Positions 34,147-43,712 of a stretch of DNA of 64,000 nt are shown here, piece after piece. The DNA is taken from positions 868,001-932,000 of the forward strand of contig NZ_JAIGNN010000002.1 in NCBI RefSeq assembly GCF_019711565.1. Reading direction: 5' to 3'. The position numbers were made by a program, and so were the translations under genes. This DNA comes from Qipengyuania proteolytica (GTDB lineage Bacteria; Pseudomonadota; Alphaproteobacteria; Sphingomonadales; Sphingomonadaceae). The notes below the pieces were generated by a model. That model did no database searches, was not told where the DNA came from, and worked only from the letters and a program-made list of their open reading frames with translations. Numbering within the stretch: the stretch's first letter is position 1; every line of letters begins with the position of its first letter.

Positions 34147-35160
34147 CTAGCCCGTTCGGCGGGGCGGCTCCGGCTCGAACAGCCAACGCCCCTGATCGGA
34201 TTTCTCCACTTCGGCCATGATCCCGGCGATATTGATCTTGCGGCCGTCACGCAGGGCATCGACCAGCCTCGCCGCATCGGATCGGGACAAAGCGCGTCCC
34301 AGATCTTTCGCGACGCAGCGGACCACTTCGATCCACACCGGCTTGCGCTCGACACATGACGCAGCGAAGGGCGCGTAGGCGAAACCGGTTTGCGTCGCCT
34401 GCCGGTTGCGGTGCCAGTCTTCCAGCGCCATCGCCTCGACCATCGCTCTCACCTCGTCGAGAAGCCTGGCCGATCGCCCCACGGCCTCGACATCGAGCCA
34501 ATCCGCCTGCGCGAGGGCCCGGCGCATGCGCACGCGGTCGAATGAGGGATCGGCATTGCTCGGATCGCTGGCGAAGCGCACGCCCGCCCCCTCGACCAGG
34601 TCTCGCAATTCCTTGCGCCGGAACCCGAGCAGCGGGCGCAGCACGGGCACCGCGCAGCCTTCCACCAGTCCGCTAGCCCGAATGCCCGCAAGGCCGGCAA
34701 GACCGCTGCCGCGATTGAGCCGCATCGCCAGGGTTTCGGCCTGGTCGTCGGCATGATGCGCGGTCAGGATCCCTTCCAGGCCTTGTTGCTGCGCCCAGCG
34801 ACCAAGCGCGGCATAGCGCGCCTTTCGGGCCTGCTCCTGGAGGTTGCCCCGTTCGAGACTGACGTCGATCACCGTGCACGGGACCGCGAGTTCCGCGCAG
34901 ATTCGTACGACGAGGGCACATTCTCCCACAGCTTCGGGACGCAGCCCGTGATTGACCGTCGCGACTTCGACATCCGGCAGGTCCGCGCATGCGAGAAGCA
35001 GCATGGCCATGCTGTCCGGCCCGCCCGATACGGCGAGCCCAAGCCTGCCGCCACGATGCAGGCGGTCGATTGCCTCCGTGAAGCGCCTTACGAGCTCGGG
35101 ATCGAGCGTCCTATCAATTGCACTTAACCTTGCTACGCTGCGTCGCGTACTGGCCTGCAA
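34147..35160 (-). CDS. tilS: tRNA(Ile)-lysidine synthase
   Basis: Converts C34 of tRNA-Ile2 to lysidine using ATP and lysine. The PP-loop SGGPDSMAMLLL is at about residue 44-55, with VNHGLRPEA and the DQAETLAMRLNRGSG segment following. About 337 residues. The only start in frame before the domain is TTG 35160, inside the 3' end of cpoB (47-base overlap), so the start is less certain than the gene. A C-terminal TilS substrate domain is short but present. Confidence 0.9.
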   Translation of the reverse strand: MQASTRRSVARLSAIDRTLDPELVRRFTEAIDRLHRGGRLGLAVSGGPDSMAMLLLACADLPDVEVATVNHGLRPEAVGECALVVRICAELAVPCTVIDVSLERGNLQEQARKARYAALGRWAQQQGLEGILTAHHADDQAETLAMRLNRGSGLAGLAGIRASGLVEGCAVPVLRPLLGFRRKELRDLVEGAGVRFASDPSNADPSFDRVRMRRALAQADWLDVEAVGRSARLLDEVRAMVEAMALEDWHRNRQATQTGFAYAPFAASCVERKPVWIEVVRCVAKDLGRALSRSDAARLVDALRDGRKINIAGIMAEVEKSDQGRWLFEPEPPRRTG

Positions 35161-36064
35161 GGCGACCAGTCGCGAGCGCCGGATAGGTTTCGGCGAATTC
35201 CGCCAGCGCGATGCATGCGCGGTTGGTGTCCTTCAGCTCGATCATCGCCTCTGCAAGATAGAGCAGGCTGTCGCCCGCACGCGCACCGGACTTGTCTTCC
35301 TGATAGTTCTTGAGGAACCACGGCGCGGCCTCACGCGCCTTGCCGTCGTCCAGATAGGCCCGGCCGAGCAGGTTGCGGCCGTACGATGCCCGCGAATGGG
35401 TGGGGTATTTTTCGACGAACATGGTCAGCTGCTGCTGCGCCTCGGGGAAAAAGCCGGCATCCCACAGGCGGAACCCGTAGGAGTATTCGTCGTCGCCCGC
35501 ATCGTCGCTCTGGGGCTTGGTGATCGCCTGCACCGCAGCGAGACGCTCCGCACTCGGGCCGGTCGCCGCCGGGGTCGGCGTCGGCGTGTTGCCGGTCATG
35601 CGGTTGGTGTTGGTCGCGACCGCGCTGGAGGTCGGAGTGGGAGTGGGTGCCGGTGTCGCACTTGCTGCGGCACCAGTTCCGGTTCCCGCACCCTGGCCGC
35701 CTTCGAGCGCTTCGAGCCGCGAGGTCAGGAGGCGGATCGCGTTGCTGTTTTCCTCGATCTGCGAAGTCTGGCGTTGCAACTGCGCCTCGAGCGCATCGAG
35801 CCGCGCGAGGATATCGGTCACCGCAGTGGTCGAGGGTGTCGTCACGGTCGAATTGACGCTGGGCTGGGCGGTGATCTCCGGCTCGAAATACTTGCCGTCG
35901 CCGCCCGGGAAGACCTTGCGCTGCAACGCCCGCACTTCGGCCTCGAGCCGGCGCAGGCGTGCCTCGTCACCGCCGTCTTGCGGCAGCGCAGGGGTGGCGA
36001 TGGCCAGCAGGGCGAACAATGCGGCGCCCATGCTGGTGGTGCGCAGGCTGCGTCCGAAACTCAT
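35114..36064 (-). CDS. cpoB: Cell division coordinator CpoB (YbgF)
   Basis: A periplasmic partner of Tol-Pal that couples outer-membrane constriction to cell-wall synthesis. 316 residues: signal peptide (about 1-29), a coiled-coil trimerisation region (about 33-125, two parts around a Ser/Thr-rich stretch), an Ala/Thr/Pro linker, then tetratricopeptide repeats (about 190-310, EYSYGFRLWDAGFFPEAQQQL). AGGAG eight bases upstream. It overlaps tilS; the tol-pal genes themselves are not in the window. Confidence 0.9.
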   Translation of the reverse strand: MSFGRSLRTTSMGAALFALLAIATPALPQDGGDEARLRRLEAEVRALQRKVFPGGDGKYFEPEITAQPSVNSTVTTPSTTAVTDILARLDALEAQLQRQTSQIEENSNAIRLLTSRLEALEGGQGAGTGTGAAASATPAPTPTPTSSAVATNTNRMTGNTPTPTPAATGPSAERLAAVQAITKPQSDDAGDDEYSYGFRLWDAGFFPEAQQQLTMFVEKYPTHSRASYGRNLLGRAYLDDGKAREAAPWFLKNYQEDKSGARAGDSLLYLAEAMIELKDTNRACIALAEFAETYPALATGRLAGQYATQRSKVKCN

Positions 36065-36160
36065 CGGCGGGGCTCCTAAAGGAATGGCAATCGGTCGATA
36101 AACTGCCCTAGGCCCCGAAAGCTGTCGAGGCCATGAAGCGCGCTTTTCCCCTTCGGGAGA

Positions 36161-36994
36161 CTATTGCGCGGCGGGTGTCGCAGTCGGCGCGGGGCGCGGC
36201 GTGGCGTCCGGTGCGGACCGCGCCAGCAGGGCCTCCGCCGACACCGGCACGTCGCTCACAATCTCGTCCTCCTCGGACAGCTTCGGCACCGGCTGGCCAC
36301 CGACCGTGATGGCGAACGCGTAGGGCCGCCCGGTGCGGATTTGCGGCGTGTCCGCGCCGACAGGTACGGTGAACTTCTCGCCCACCGCCATGATGCCTTC
36401 GAACAGCGTCTCGTCCGCCGCGTCGTAGAAGCGGACCCAGGTCCCTTCCATTTCATTGGTAAACACCACCGGTCCGCCCGCCGGCTTCGCCGCGACCTGC
36501 TCGGTCGGTGTATCGGTGGCGGCAGCGACCGGCTGCTCGGTCTCGTCGCGCAGCGGCGCCGGGCCGAGCCCAGGGGCGAAATAGCTGCGATAGAAGGCGA
36601 AGATGCCGGCAAACAGCAGCAAGGCGGCGAGGACGGCGAACCACGCCAGCCCACGCCCGGGCACACGCGCCGGATCGCCGGGTTCGAAGCGGGCCGGGGC
36701 ACCGCGTTCGTCGCCATGGCCGGCGGACAGCTCTTGGCGGACCTGGGCGAGGATATCGTCCACGTCGAGCCCCACGGTCTTGGCATAGGTCCGGCTGAAG
36801 CCGACGGCGTATGTGCGCGAAGGCAGGGCAGCGAAGTCGCCAGCCTCGATCGCTTCCAGATGGCGCAGGGGAATGCGGGTTTCGGCCGCGACCTGTTCGA
36901 GGTCGTACCCCGCAGCCTCGCGCGCCGCGCGCAGCCTCGCACCGGCGCCCCCGACAGGTGCGTGCGTTTCCTCGACCGTTTCGTTGTTGTCCAT
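36161..36994 (-). CDS. RodZ-like HTH-membrane protein with DUF4115
   Basis: 277 residues: cytoplasmic HTH_25 domain (about 18-90, LEQVAAETRIPLRHLEAIE), a single TM helix (about 128-150), then a periplasmic DUF4115 beta domain (about 185-250). This is the layout of RodZ, which links MreB to the elongation machinery. The HTH in RodZ contacts MreB, not DNA. Monocistronic here; the upstream gap 36995-37137 has no feature. Confidence 0.85.
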   Translation of the reverse strand: MDNNETVEETHAPVGGAGARLRAAREAAGYDLEQVAAETRIPLRHLEAIEAGDFAALPSRTYAVGFSRTYAKTVGLDVDDILAQVRQELSAGHGDERGAPARFEPGDPARVPGRGLAWFAVLAALLLFAGIFAFYRSYFAPGLGPAPLRDETEQPVAAATDTPTEQVAAKPAGGPVVFTNEMEGTWVRFYDAADETLFEGIMAVGEKFTVPVGADTPQIRTGRPYAFAITVGGQPVPKLSEEDEIVSDVPVSAEALLARSAPDATPRPAPTATPAAQ

Positions 36995-37137
36995 GTATTT
37001 CCCGATTGGCGACCGCGCGGGTGATCCCGCTTCGTATTGGCTCTTGCCGCTGAAAGCGAAGGCGCGCCGTCACTGTCAAGCCGTGGTTATAGCACAGCTG
37101 AGGCAAACCGACGAGGCGCGCCGGACACGCGACGAAA

Positions 37138-39408
37138 TCAGTCGGTTTCGATGCCGCGTTCCTCTGCCCAGGCCCTGAGGCTCGTTCGCATGTCCGGCGG
37201 GGGCGAGAGGAGCCACTGGGTCATCTGCTCGCCGATTTCCTTGAGATCGACCTTGCGCACCAATTCCTTGATCGGGCCGACCGAGGCGGGGGTGATAGAG
37301 AGGCGGCGATAGCCGATGCCGAGTAGCGCCAGTGCCTCCAGCCGCTGTCCGCCCATCTCCCCGCACACGTTGATCCGCACCGGATGGCCGACCACGGCGT
37401 CGGCAATCCGCTTGAGGAACCGCAGGATCGCCGGGCTCAGCCAGTCGTAGCGCTCGGCGAGCTTGGGGTTCGCGCGGTCGGCGGCAAACAGGAACTGGGT
37501 GAGATCGTTGGTGCCGACCGAGATGAAGGACAGGCGCGGAATCAGCTGGTCGAGCACTTCGGCGAGCGCCGGCACCTCGAGCATGCAGCCGTATTCGATC
37601 ACTTCGGGCACGAGCTTGCGCTGCTTGCGCAGGTAGGCAAGCTGGTTTTCGAAGACCGCCTTCGCGGCGTCGAACTCCCAAGGTTCTGACACCATCGGGA
37701 ACATCACCGATAGCTGCCGCCCCGCGGCTGCTTCGAGCAGTGCGCGCGCCTGTGCCTTGAGCAGGCCTTCGCGTTCGAGCGAAAGGCGCAGCGCGCGCCA
37801 GCCCATGGCCGGGTTCTCGTCGCGCTCGGCCACCTGCGAATTCAGATAAGGCACCGCCTTGTCGCCGCCGATATCGACCGTGCGGAAGATGACTGGCTTG
37901 TCGCCTGCCGCATCGAGCACGTCGCGATAGAGGCGCAGCTGGCGGTCGCGCTGCGGCAGGGTGGCCGAAACGAGGAACTGGAACTCGGTGCGGAACAGAC
38001 CCACCCCATCCGCGCCGGTGATCGGCAGCATGCTCATGTCGTCGCGCAGGCCGGCGTTCATCATCACGGTGATGCGCGTGCCGTCGCGGGTGAAGGGCTC
38101 GACATCGCGCAGTTCGGCGTAGGTCGCCTGCCGCTCGCGGTTCTTGGCGAAACGGGTTTCGAAGGCGTCGAGCAATTGCTGGCCGGGACGAAGCGTCACC
38201 GTACCCCTGTCGGCATCCAGCAGGATCTCGTCACCTTCGCTGACGCGCGAGCGGATACCGTCCGCCCGGCCGAGCACCGGTATGCCCATGGCCCGCGCTA
38301 CGATCACGACATGCGCGGTGAGCGAGCCCTCTTCGAGCACCACGCCCTTCAGCTTGCGGCGATCATATTCGAGCAGTTCGGCGGGACCGAGGTTGCGCGC
38401 AATCAGTATGGCATCGCGGCGCAGCCCCTGTGTCGCGGCGGTGCCGAGCTGGCCCGAGACGATCCGCAGCAAGCGATTCGAGAGGTCCTCGAGGTCGTGC
38501 ATGCGGTCCGCCAGCAGCGGATCGTCGATTTCGCGCATGCGCATGCGGGTTCGCTGCTGGACACGCTCGATCGCCGCTTCGGCGGTGAGGCCGCTGTCGA
38601 TCGCCTCGTTGATCCGGCGGCTCCAGCCTTCGTCATAGGCGAACATCTTGTAGGTCTCGAGCACCTCGACATGCTCGCCGCCCTTGCCGAATTCGGGCTC
38701 CTTGCCGAGCGCGTCGATCTGCTCGCGCATCTTGTCGAAGGCGCGGTAGACGCGCTGGCGCTCGGCCTCGATATCCTCGGCCACGACCTGGTCGATCTCG
38801 ATGCGCGGCTGGTGGAACACCGCCTGCCCTGCGGCGAGGCCTTTGACGAGGGTGAGTCCTTCGATCACCTCCGTTTCCGTATGCGCTTCGCCGAAACCGA
38901 TCGCCTCCTGATCGTCGACCAGTTCCTTGTGCGCGATCAGCTCGGACAGGATCATGGCGGTCGTCTGCAGCGCCTCGATCTCGACGTCCTCGTAACGGCG
39001 CGGTTCGACATGCTGGACGCACAGCACGCCCACCGCGCGCTCGCGATAGACGATCGGGACCCCGGCGAAGGAGTGGAACTTTTCCTCGCCGGTTTCCGGA
39101 CGGTAGAGGAAGTCCGGGTGCGCCTTCGCCTCGGCCAGGTTGAGCGTTTCGATGTTCTTGGCGATGGTGCCGGTCAGCCCCTCGCCCACCGCCATGCGGG
39201 TGACGTGGACGGCGGCCGGGTTGAGGCCTTGAGTAGCAAACAGCTCGAGCGCGCCTTCGCGCAGCAGGTAGATCGAACAGACCTCGCTGTGCAGGCTGTC
39301 GGCGATAACTTCGACCACGCGGTCGAGCTTGTGCTGGGCGTGCGTGCGCCCTGCCATGATTTCGTGCAGGCGGGTAAGTATCTGGCGGGCTGATGCTGCG
39401 GCTGACAT
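37138..39408 (-). CDS. ptsP: PEP phosphotransferase EI-Ntr (PtsP)
   Basis: First enzyme of the nitrogen-related phosphotransferase relay, passing phosphate from PEP to NPr. 756 residues: GAF domain (about 20-150) that senses glutamine in relatives, then the EI N-terminal domain with active His in SLTAHVVIVARAMG, and the PEP-binding barrel with RTVDIGGDK, EFQFLV and NDLTQF. In alphaproteobacteria it feeds stringent and cell-cycle control. Two DUF465 genes and rcdA lie beyond its start. Confidence 0.95.
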   Translation of the reverse strand: MSAAASARQILTRLHEIMAGRTHAQHKLDRVVEVIADSLHSEVCSIYLLREGALELFATQGLNPAAVHVTRMAVGEGLTGTIAKNIETLNLAEAKAHPDFLYRPETGEEKFHSFAGVPIVYRERAVGVLCVQHVEPRRYEDVEIEALQTTAMILSELIAHKELVDDQEAIGFGEAHTETEVIEGLTLVKGLAAGQAVFHQPRIEIDQVVAEDIEAERQRVYRAFDKMREQIDALGKEPEFGKGGEHVEVLETYKMFAYDEGWSRRINEAIDSGLTAEAAIERVQQRTRMRMREIDDPLLADRMHDLEDLSNRLLRIVSGQLGTAATQGLRRDAILIARNLGPAELLEYDRRKLKGVVLEEGSLTAHVVIVARAMGIPVLGRADGIRSRVSEGDEILLDADRGTVTLRPGQQLLDAFETRFAKNRERQATYAELRDVEPFTRDGTRITVMMNAGLRDDMSMLPITGADGVGLFRTEFQFLVSATLPQRDRQLRLYRDVLDAAGDKPVIFRTVDIGGDKAVPYLNSQVAERDENPAMGWRALRLSLEREGLLKAQARALLEAAAGRQLSVMFPMVSEPWEFDAAKAVFENQLAYLRKQRKLVPEVIEYGCMLEVPALAEVLDQLIPRLSFISVGTNDLTQFLFAADRANPKLAERYDWLSPAILRFLKRIADAVVGHPVRINVCGEMGGQRLEALALLGIGYRRLSITPASVGPIKELVRKVDLKEIGEQMTQWLLSPPPDMRTSLRAWAEERGIETD

Positions 39409-39481
39409 GCCTACAGCCTATAGCAAATCCGCCGGTCGGCGAAAGCGGGACGCTGCGCCCCGCCCCCGCCTTATGGCCGGA

Positions 39482-39637
39482 TCAGCAGCTCGCGAGCTCT
39501 TCCTTGATTCTGAGCTTCTGCTTCTTGATCTGCTGGATCATCGCTACGTCGGGCGCCGGCCGGCATTGTTCCGCATGCAGGCGGGCCTCGAGACCGGCGT
39601 GCTTGGCTTTGAGCGCATCGACATGGGATGATTGCAT
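39482..39637 (-). CDS. DUF465 (YdcH-like) small protein
   Basis: 51 residues: HVDALKAKHAGLEARLHAE and QQIKKQKLRIKEELA, the two-helix hairpin with the KKQKLxIKEEL ending that defines DUF465. AAGGAGA seven bases before the ATG. It lies between ptsP and a second, divergent DUF465 gene. Function unknown; the family forms antiparallel coiled coils. Confidence 0.85.
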   Translation of the reverse strand: MQSSHVDALKAKHAGLEARLHAEQCRPAPDVAMIQQIKKQKLRIKEELASC

Positions 39638-39788
39638 CGGGCTGTCTCCTTACGGGTTGTGCGACCCCAAGAAGCGACTCGTGCCATGCGGCACGGGCCG
39701 CGGTCCGATTATCAAACCACAGTATTGCCGATTTACAAACACCCTCTTTCGCAGGCATGCGGCGAAACGAGATTCGGGAAGGACGGAT

Positions 39789-39998
39789 GTGAACGAGCAG
39801 GAGCTGCGCAAGAGGCTGGAGATGCTGAAGAGCGAGCATCGCGATCTCGATGCCGCCATCGCCGCCCTCACCGATGCGGGCGAGCGCAACGGTTTCGTCG
39901 ACCAGCTCCAGATCGCACGGCTCAAGAAACGCAAGCTCCAGCTCAAGGACCGGATCGCGCTGATCGAGGACACGCTGGTGCCCGACATCATCGCCTGA
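39789..39998 (+). CDS. DUF465 (YdcH-like) small protein, second copy
   Basis: 69 residues, starting with GTG 39789 behind GGAAGG. LEMLKSEHRDLDAAIAAL and IARLKKRKLQLKDRIALIED show the same two-helix pattern as the neighbour on the other strand. The two DUF465 genes are divergent and 151 bases apart, suggesting a shared control region. Nothing else is seen in that gap. Confidence 0.85.
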   Translation: MNEQELRKRLEMLKSEHRDLDAAIAALTDAGERNGFVDQLQIARLKKRKLQLKDRIALIEDTLVPDIIA

Positions 39999-40088
39999 CC
40001 GCAGCGGTGCAACGGGCTCCCGTACCCTTGCGGGACATTATGGTAAACGCGCTGGCAACCACCGGTGCAGAGGCGTAACCTGCTTGTC

Positions 40089-40547
40089 ATGGCTGCACGC
40101 AACATCAACCAGGAGATCATCGAGGATCTTTACACGGAAGCCCTGCTTCTGGCCGATGACGCGCGCGCGGTGTTCGACCTGAAACTGGGTGCCGATAGCG
40201 ACGGCGCGCATGACAATGTCCGCATTGCCCTTTCCATCGAAGGTCTGCGCACCACGACACGGGTGATGCACGTGCTCGCCTGGCTGCTCAACCAGCGCGC
40301 CTATATGTCGGGCGAACTGAGCGAGACGCAGCTGCGCCGGCACAATTCCCTCCCCGAAGAGCGCCCGGCGGACCCCGTCAACCTCGCGGCGCTGGAGCCG
40401 GAAACCCGCGCCCTCATCCGCGAGAGCGAGGACCTTCACGCCCGCGTGGCCCGTCTGGATCGCGACTGGCGTGCCCGCGACGCAGCTTCGGCACCGCCGG
40501 TGCAGGCGTTGCAAGGCCGACTGGCCGAAGCCTTCGGCGCGCGCTGA
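40089..40547 (+). CDS. rcdA: RcdA-family adaptor (DUF1465)
   Basis: 152 residues, an all-helical protein matching DUF1465, whose founder is Caulobacter RcdA. RcdA helps deliver CtrA and other cell-cycle proteins to the ClpXP protease through CpdR and PopA. NIRIALSIEGLRTTTRVMHVLAWLLNQRA (here in overlapping parts) is the conserved central region. ATG 40089 starts the first helix. It ends one base before the convergent glpK stop. Confidence 0.85.
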   Translation: MAARNINQEIIEDLYTEALLLADDARAVFDLKLGADSDGAHDNVRIALSIEGLRTTTRVMHVLAWLLNQRAYMSGELSETQLRRHNSLPEERPADPVNLAALEPETRALIRESEDLHARVARLDRDWRARDAASAPPVQALQGRLAEAFGAR

Positions 40548-42011
40548 TCAGGCCGCGGCCAGGGCTTTGGCGTAGCGCGCCAGACGCGCCTTCCTGACAT
40601 CATCCGTCATCGCCGGCGCGAAGGCGCGCGATGCACCGCGCATCGCCCGAGCGGCATCGGCCAGCGTCGGGTGGATGCCGGCCCCCACCGCGGCGAGGAT
40701 GGCCGCGCCGAGCGCGGTGGTCTCGACGAAATCGGGTCGTTCGACTTCGAGGTCCAGAACGTCGGCCAGATCCTGCGCCATCCAGTCGTTGACGCTCATC
40801 CCGCCGTCGATCCGCAGGCGCGACCACGGCGCGCCATCCGCCGCGAAGGCGCTGGCGAGATCGTGCGTCTGGTGTGCCATGGCCTCCAGCGCCGCGCGGG
40901 CGATCTGCGCCCTGCCGCTGGCGAAACTCAGGCCCGAGATGACCCCGCGCGCATCGGGCCGCCAGTGCGGTGCGCCCAGCCCGGCGAGTGCCGGCACGAT
41001 CACCACCTCGCCGCTATCCTCGATCGAGCGGGCCAGAGCCTCGGTTTCCGCCGCGCTGCCGATCAGGCCCAGCTGGTCGCGCAAATACTGGACGAGGCTC
41101 CCCGCGACAAAGCACGCCCCCTCGATCGCATAGGTTCGCACGCCCTCTTCCTGGTACAGCACCGTGCCCAGCAGGCGGTTGTCCGAATGCGGTATCTCCT
41201 GCCCCTTGTTGGTCAGGACGAAGGCGCCAGTGCCATATGTCGCCTTGGTTTCCCCGAAGGCGAGGCACCCCTGCCCGATCGTCGCCGACTGCTGGTCTCC
41301 CGCCAGCCCGCAAATCGGGATATCCGCGCCGAGGCATTCGGCGCTCGCCACCGCGATCCGGCCATGCGTGTCGACCACCTGCGGCAGCGCCGCGCGCGGG
41401 ACGCCGAGCAGTTCGCACAGATCCTCGTCGAACTGCGCCCCGTCGAGCGCGAGCAGCAACGTCCGGCTCGCATTGCTTGCATCGCTCACATGCGCCCCGC
41501 CGGACAGTTTGTAGACCAGCCAGCTCTCGACCGTTCCGAACGCCAGCGTGCCCTTATCGGCCGCCGCGCGCACTTCGGCGACGTTGTCGAGCAGCCAGCG
41601 CATCTTGGTGCCGGAAAAATAGGGATCGAGCAGCAAGCCGGTGCGCCGCTGCACCTCGGGCTCATGGCCATAGCTCTTGAGCCCCGCGCAGAAATCCGCC
41701 GTGCGCCGGTCCTGCCACACGATCGCACGGGCGAGCGGCTCGCCGGTCTCGCGGTCCCACGCCACCACCGTCTCGCGCTGGTTGGTGATGCCGATTGCGG
41801 CAAGGCGCGAGGCGTCCCCGCCCGCGACTTCGCAGGCGCAGGCGAGCGTCTTCTCCCAGATTTCCCCGGCGTCGTGCTCGACCCAGCCGGGCTGCGGATA
41901 GTGTTGTGTAATCTCGGCTTGCGCGACTGCCTCCAGCGTCCCGTCGGGCGCGAAGATCATCGCGCGCGTCGAGGTGGTTCCGGCGTCGAGGACGAGGATA
42001 CGGTCGGCCAT
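40548..42011 (-). CDS. glpK: Glycerol kinase
   Basis: Phosphorylates glycerol to glycerol-3-phosphate. 487 residues of the FGGY family, with LVLDAGTTSTRAMIF at the N-terminus, WQDRRTADFC, and the C-terminal RIDGGMSVNDWM motif that binds ATP and closes the cleft. GGGAGA supports ATG 42011. No glpD or glpF lies beside it in this window. Confidence 0.95.
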   Translation of the reverse strand: MADRILVLDAGTTSTRAMIFAPDGTLEAVAQAEITQHYPQPGWVEHDAGEIWEKTLACACEVAGGDASRLAAIGITNQRETVVAWDRETGEPLARAIVWQDRRTADFCAGLKSYGHEPEVQRRTGLLLDPYFSGTKMRWLLDNVAEVRAAADKGTLAFGTVESWLVYKLSGGAHVSDASNASRTLLLALDGAQFDEDLCELLGVPRAALPQVVDTHGRIAVASAECLGADIPICGLAGDQQSATIGQGCLAFGETKATYGTGAFVLTNKGQEIPHSDNRLLGTVLYQEEGVRTYAIEGACFVAGSLVQYLRDQLGLIGSAAETEALARSIEDSGEVVIVPALAGLGAPHWRPDARGVISGLSFASGRAQIARAALEAMAHQTHDLASAFAADGAPWSRLRIDGGMSVNDWMAQDLADVLDLEVERPDFVETTALGAAILAAVGAGIHPTLADAARAMRGASRAFAPAMTDDVRKARLARYAKALAAA

Positions 42012-42073
42012 GCTCTCTCCCTTGCAGATGGCAGGGCGTGACATGGGCCAGCAGGTCCCCCATATGCAACCCC

Positions 42074-42958
42074 ATGGCAGGACCTCCTCCCAAACCCTGG
42101 CCCACCGGGCAGGCCATGCAGCTCGAACCGCTGGTGCGCCGCGTGCTCGCGCCGAACCCGTCGCCCTACACCTATACCGGCACCCAGACCTATATCGTCG
42201 GCCTCGGCCCAGAGAACGGTGGGGGCTGCGCGGTGATCGACCCCGGTCCGGACGACCCGGCGCACCTGCTCGCGCTCGATGCGGCGATCGGCGAAGAGCA
42301 CGTCTGCGCGATCATGTGCACGCATACCCACCGCGACCATTCGCCCGCCGCGAAGACGCTCGCCGCGCGCACCGGCGCGCCCATCGTCGGCTGCGCCCCG
42401 CTGGTGCTCGACGACAGCGGCCCGCGCGCCGATGCCAGCTTCGACCGGACCTACGAACCCGACCGGGTGATGGAGGATGGCGAGCAGATGACCGGCCCCG
42501 GCTGGACCCTCACCGCAGTCGCCACCCCCGGTCACGTGTCGAACCACCTCTGCTTCGCCCTGGAGGAAAGCGGCGCATTGTTCACCGGCGACCACATCAT
42601 GGGCTGGTCGACCAGCGTGGTGATCCCGCCCGATGGCGACATGGGCGATTACATGCTCAGCCTCGAGAAACTGTATGCGCGCGAGGATACGGTCTTCTAC
42701 CCCGCCCATGGCGAAGCGGTCGACAATCCGCGCCAGCTGGTGCGCGGCATGATCGGCCACCGCCGGCAGCGCGAGAACCAGATCCTGCGTCATCTCGGCG
42801 AAGGACCGCATGCCGCGAGCGATTTCGTGCCGAAGATGTACAAGGGCCTCGACCCCAAACTGCACAAGGCGGCGGAGATGTCGGTCACCGCGCATCTGCT
42901 CGATCTGGAACGCCGCGGCATGGTCGCCCGTTCAGGCGATATATGGCGGACCATCTGA
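42074..42958 (+). CDS. Metallo-beta-lactamase-fold hydrolase (LACTB2-like)
   Basis: About 294 residues. The metal site HTHRDHSPAAK, GHVSNHLCF, TGDHIMGW and HGEAVDNP fits the LACTB2/PksB branch, which includes endoribonucleases and thioesterases. A C-terminal winged helix (about 230-290) is typical of that branch. The start is uncertain among ATGs 42038, 42074 and 42116. Overlaps the next gene by 16 bases. Confidence 0.85.
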   Translation: MAGPPPKPWPTGQAMQLEPLVRRVLAPNPSPYTYTGTQTYIVGLGPENGGGCAVIDPGPDDPAHLLALDAAIGEEHVCAIMCTHTHRDHSPAAKTLAARTGAPIVGCAPLVLDDSGPRADASFDRTYEPDRVMEDGEQMTGPGWTLTAVATPGHVSNHLCFALEESGALFTGDHIMGWSTSVVIPPDGDMGDYMLSLEKLYAREDTVFYPAHGEAVDNPRQLVRGMIGHRRQRENQILRHLGEGPHAASDFVPKMYKGLDPKLHKAAEMSVTAHLLDLERRGMVARSGDIWRTI

Positions 42959-43620
42959 CGACACGCGAAACCACTGTCGAACCTCACCTGACTCGCGAGC
43001 AGCCGCTTGCGCGGGTGCAGGCAGCGCCCTGGCTCATCGTGATCGTGCTGCTGGCGGCAGTGGCCTGGCTCGGCTGGCGCGCTTTTTTCTATCAGGAAGA
43101 AGGCGATCCCGTCGGCAGTGCCATGCTGGCGTTCGAGAAGCAGAATTCGCTGACTGTCTTCTCCTCGCGTTTCGAGGTCGTCGCCGAAAGCGTCGACCGC
43201 CGGGGGCCGGCCGGCGTGCTTGAAAGCCGGCAGGCGGCGATCATTCCGGCATCGGTTGAATACCGGCTCGACCTGTCGGGGATGGAACGCGGCGACTTCG
43301 CCTGGGATGCCGAGAGCGAAACGCTCGAAGTCGTCCTTCCGGTGCTGCGCATTTCGCGCCCCAATCTCGACGAGGCGCGGCAGAAGGTTTTCACCGAGGG
43401 GACCTGGGTCACCCGCGATGCAAGCGCCGACCTCGCGCGCAACAATTCCGAACAGGCCGAGCGCAAGGCCGCCGAATTCGCCAAGAACCCGGAAGTGCTC
43501 GCGCTCGCACGGCAGGCGGCGAAAGATGCGATCCGTCAGAACCTTGCGATCCCGCTGCAGGTCGCAGGCTATGGCGAAGCGAAGGTCGAGGTGCGCTTCG
43601 AGAATGAAAGCGCGTCGTGA
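42943..43620 (+). CDS. DUF4230 membrane-anchored protein
   Basis: 225 residues with one TM helix (about 29-48) and a periplasmic DUF4230 domain in the middle (SRFEVVAESVDRRG to about 200), whose repeated charged segment is typical of the family. Function unknown. ATG 42943 lies inside the end of the upstream gene, so the two are co-translated. Confidence 0.8.
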   Translation: MADHLTTRETTVEPHLTREQPLARVQAAPWLIVIVLLAAVAWLGWRAFFYQEEGDPVGSAMLAFEKQNSLTVFSSRFEVVAESVDRRGPAGVLESRQAAIIPASVEYRLDLSGMERGDFAWDAESETLEVVLPVLRISRPNLDEARQKVFTEGTWVTRDASADLARNNSEQAERKAAEFAKNPEVLALARQAAKDAIRQNLAIPLQVAGYGEAKVEVRFENESAS

Positions 43621-43712
43621 TTCACGGGCAGATTTGACCTTTTCATCCCGCTCGGCATAAATTCCCCACATACAGAACAGGTCGCTTGGACACCGGGGGG
43701 AGAACGAGCACC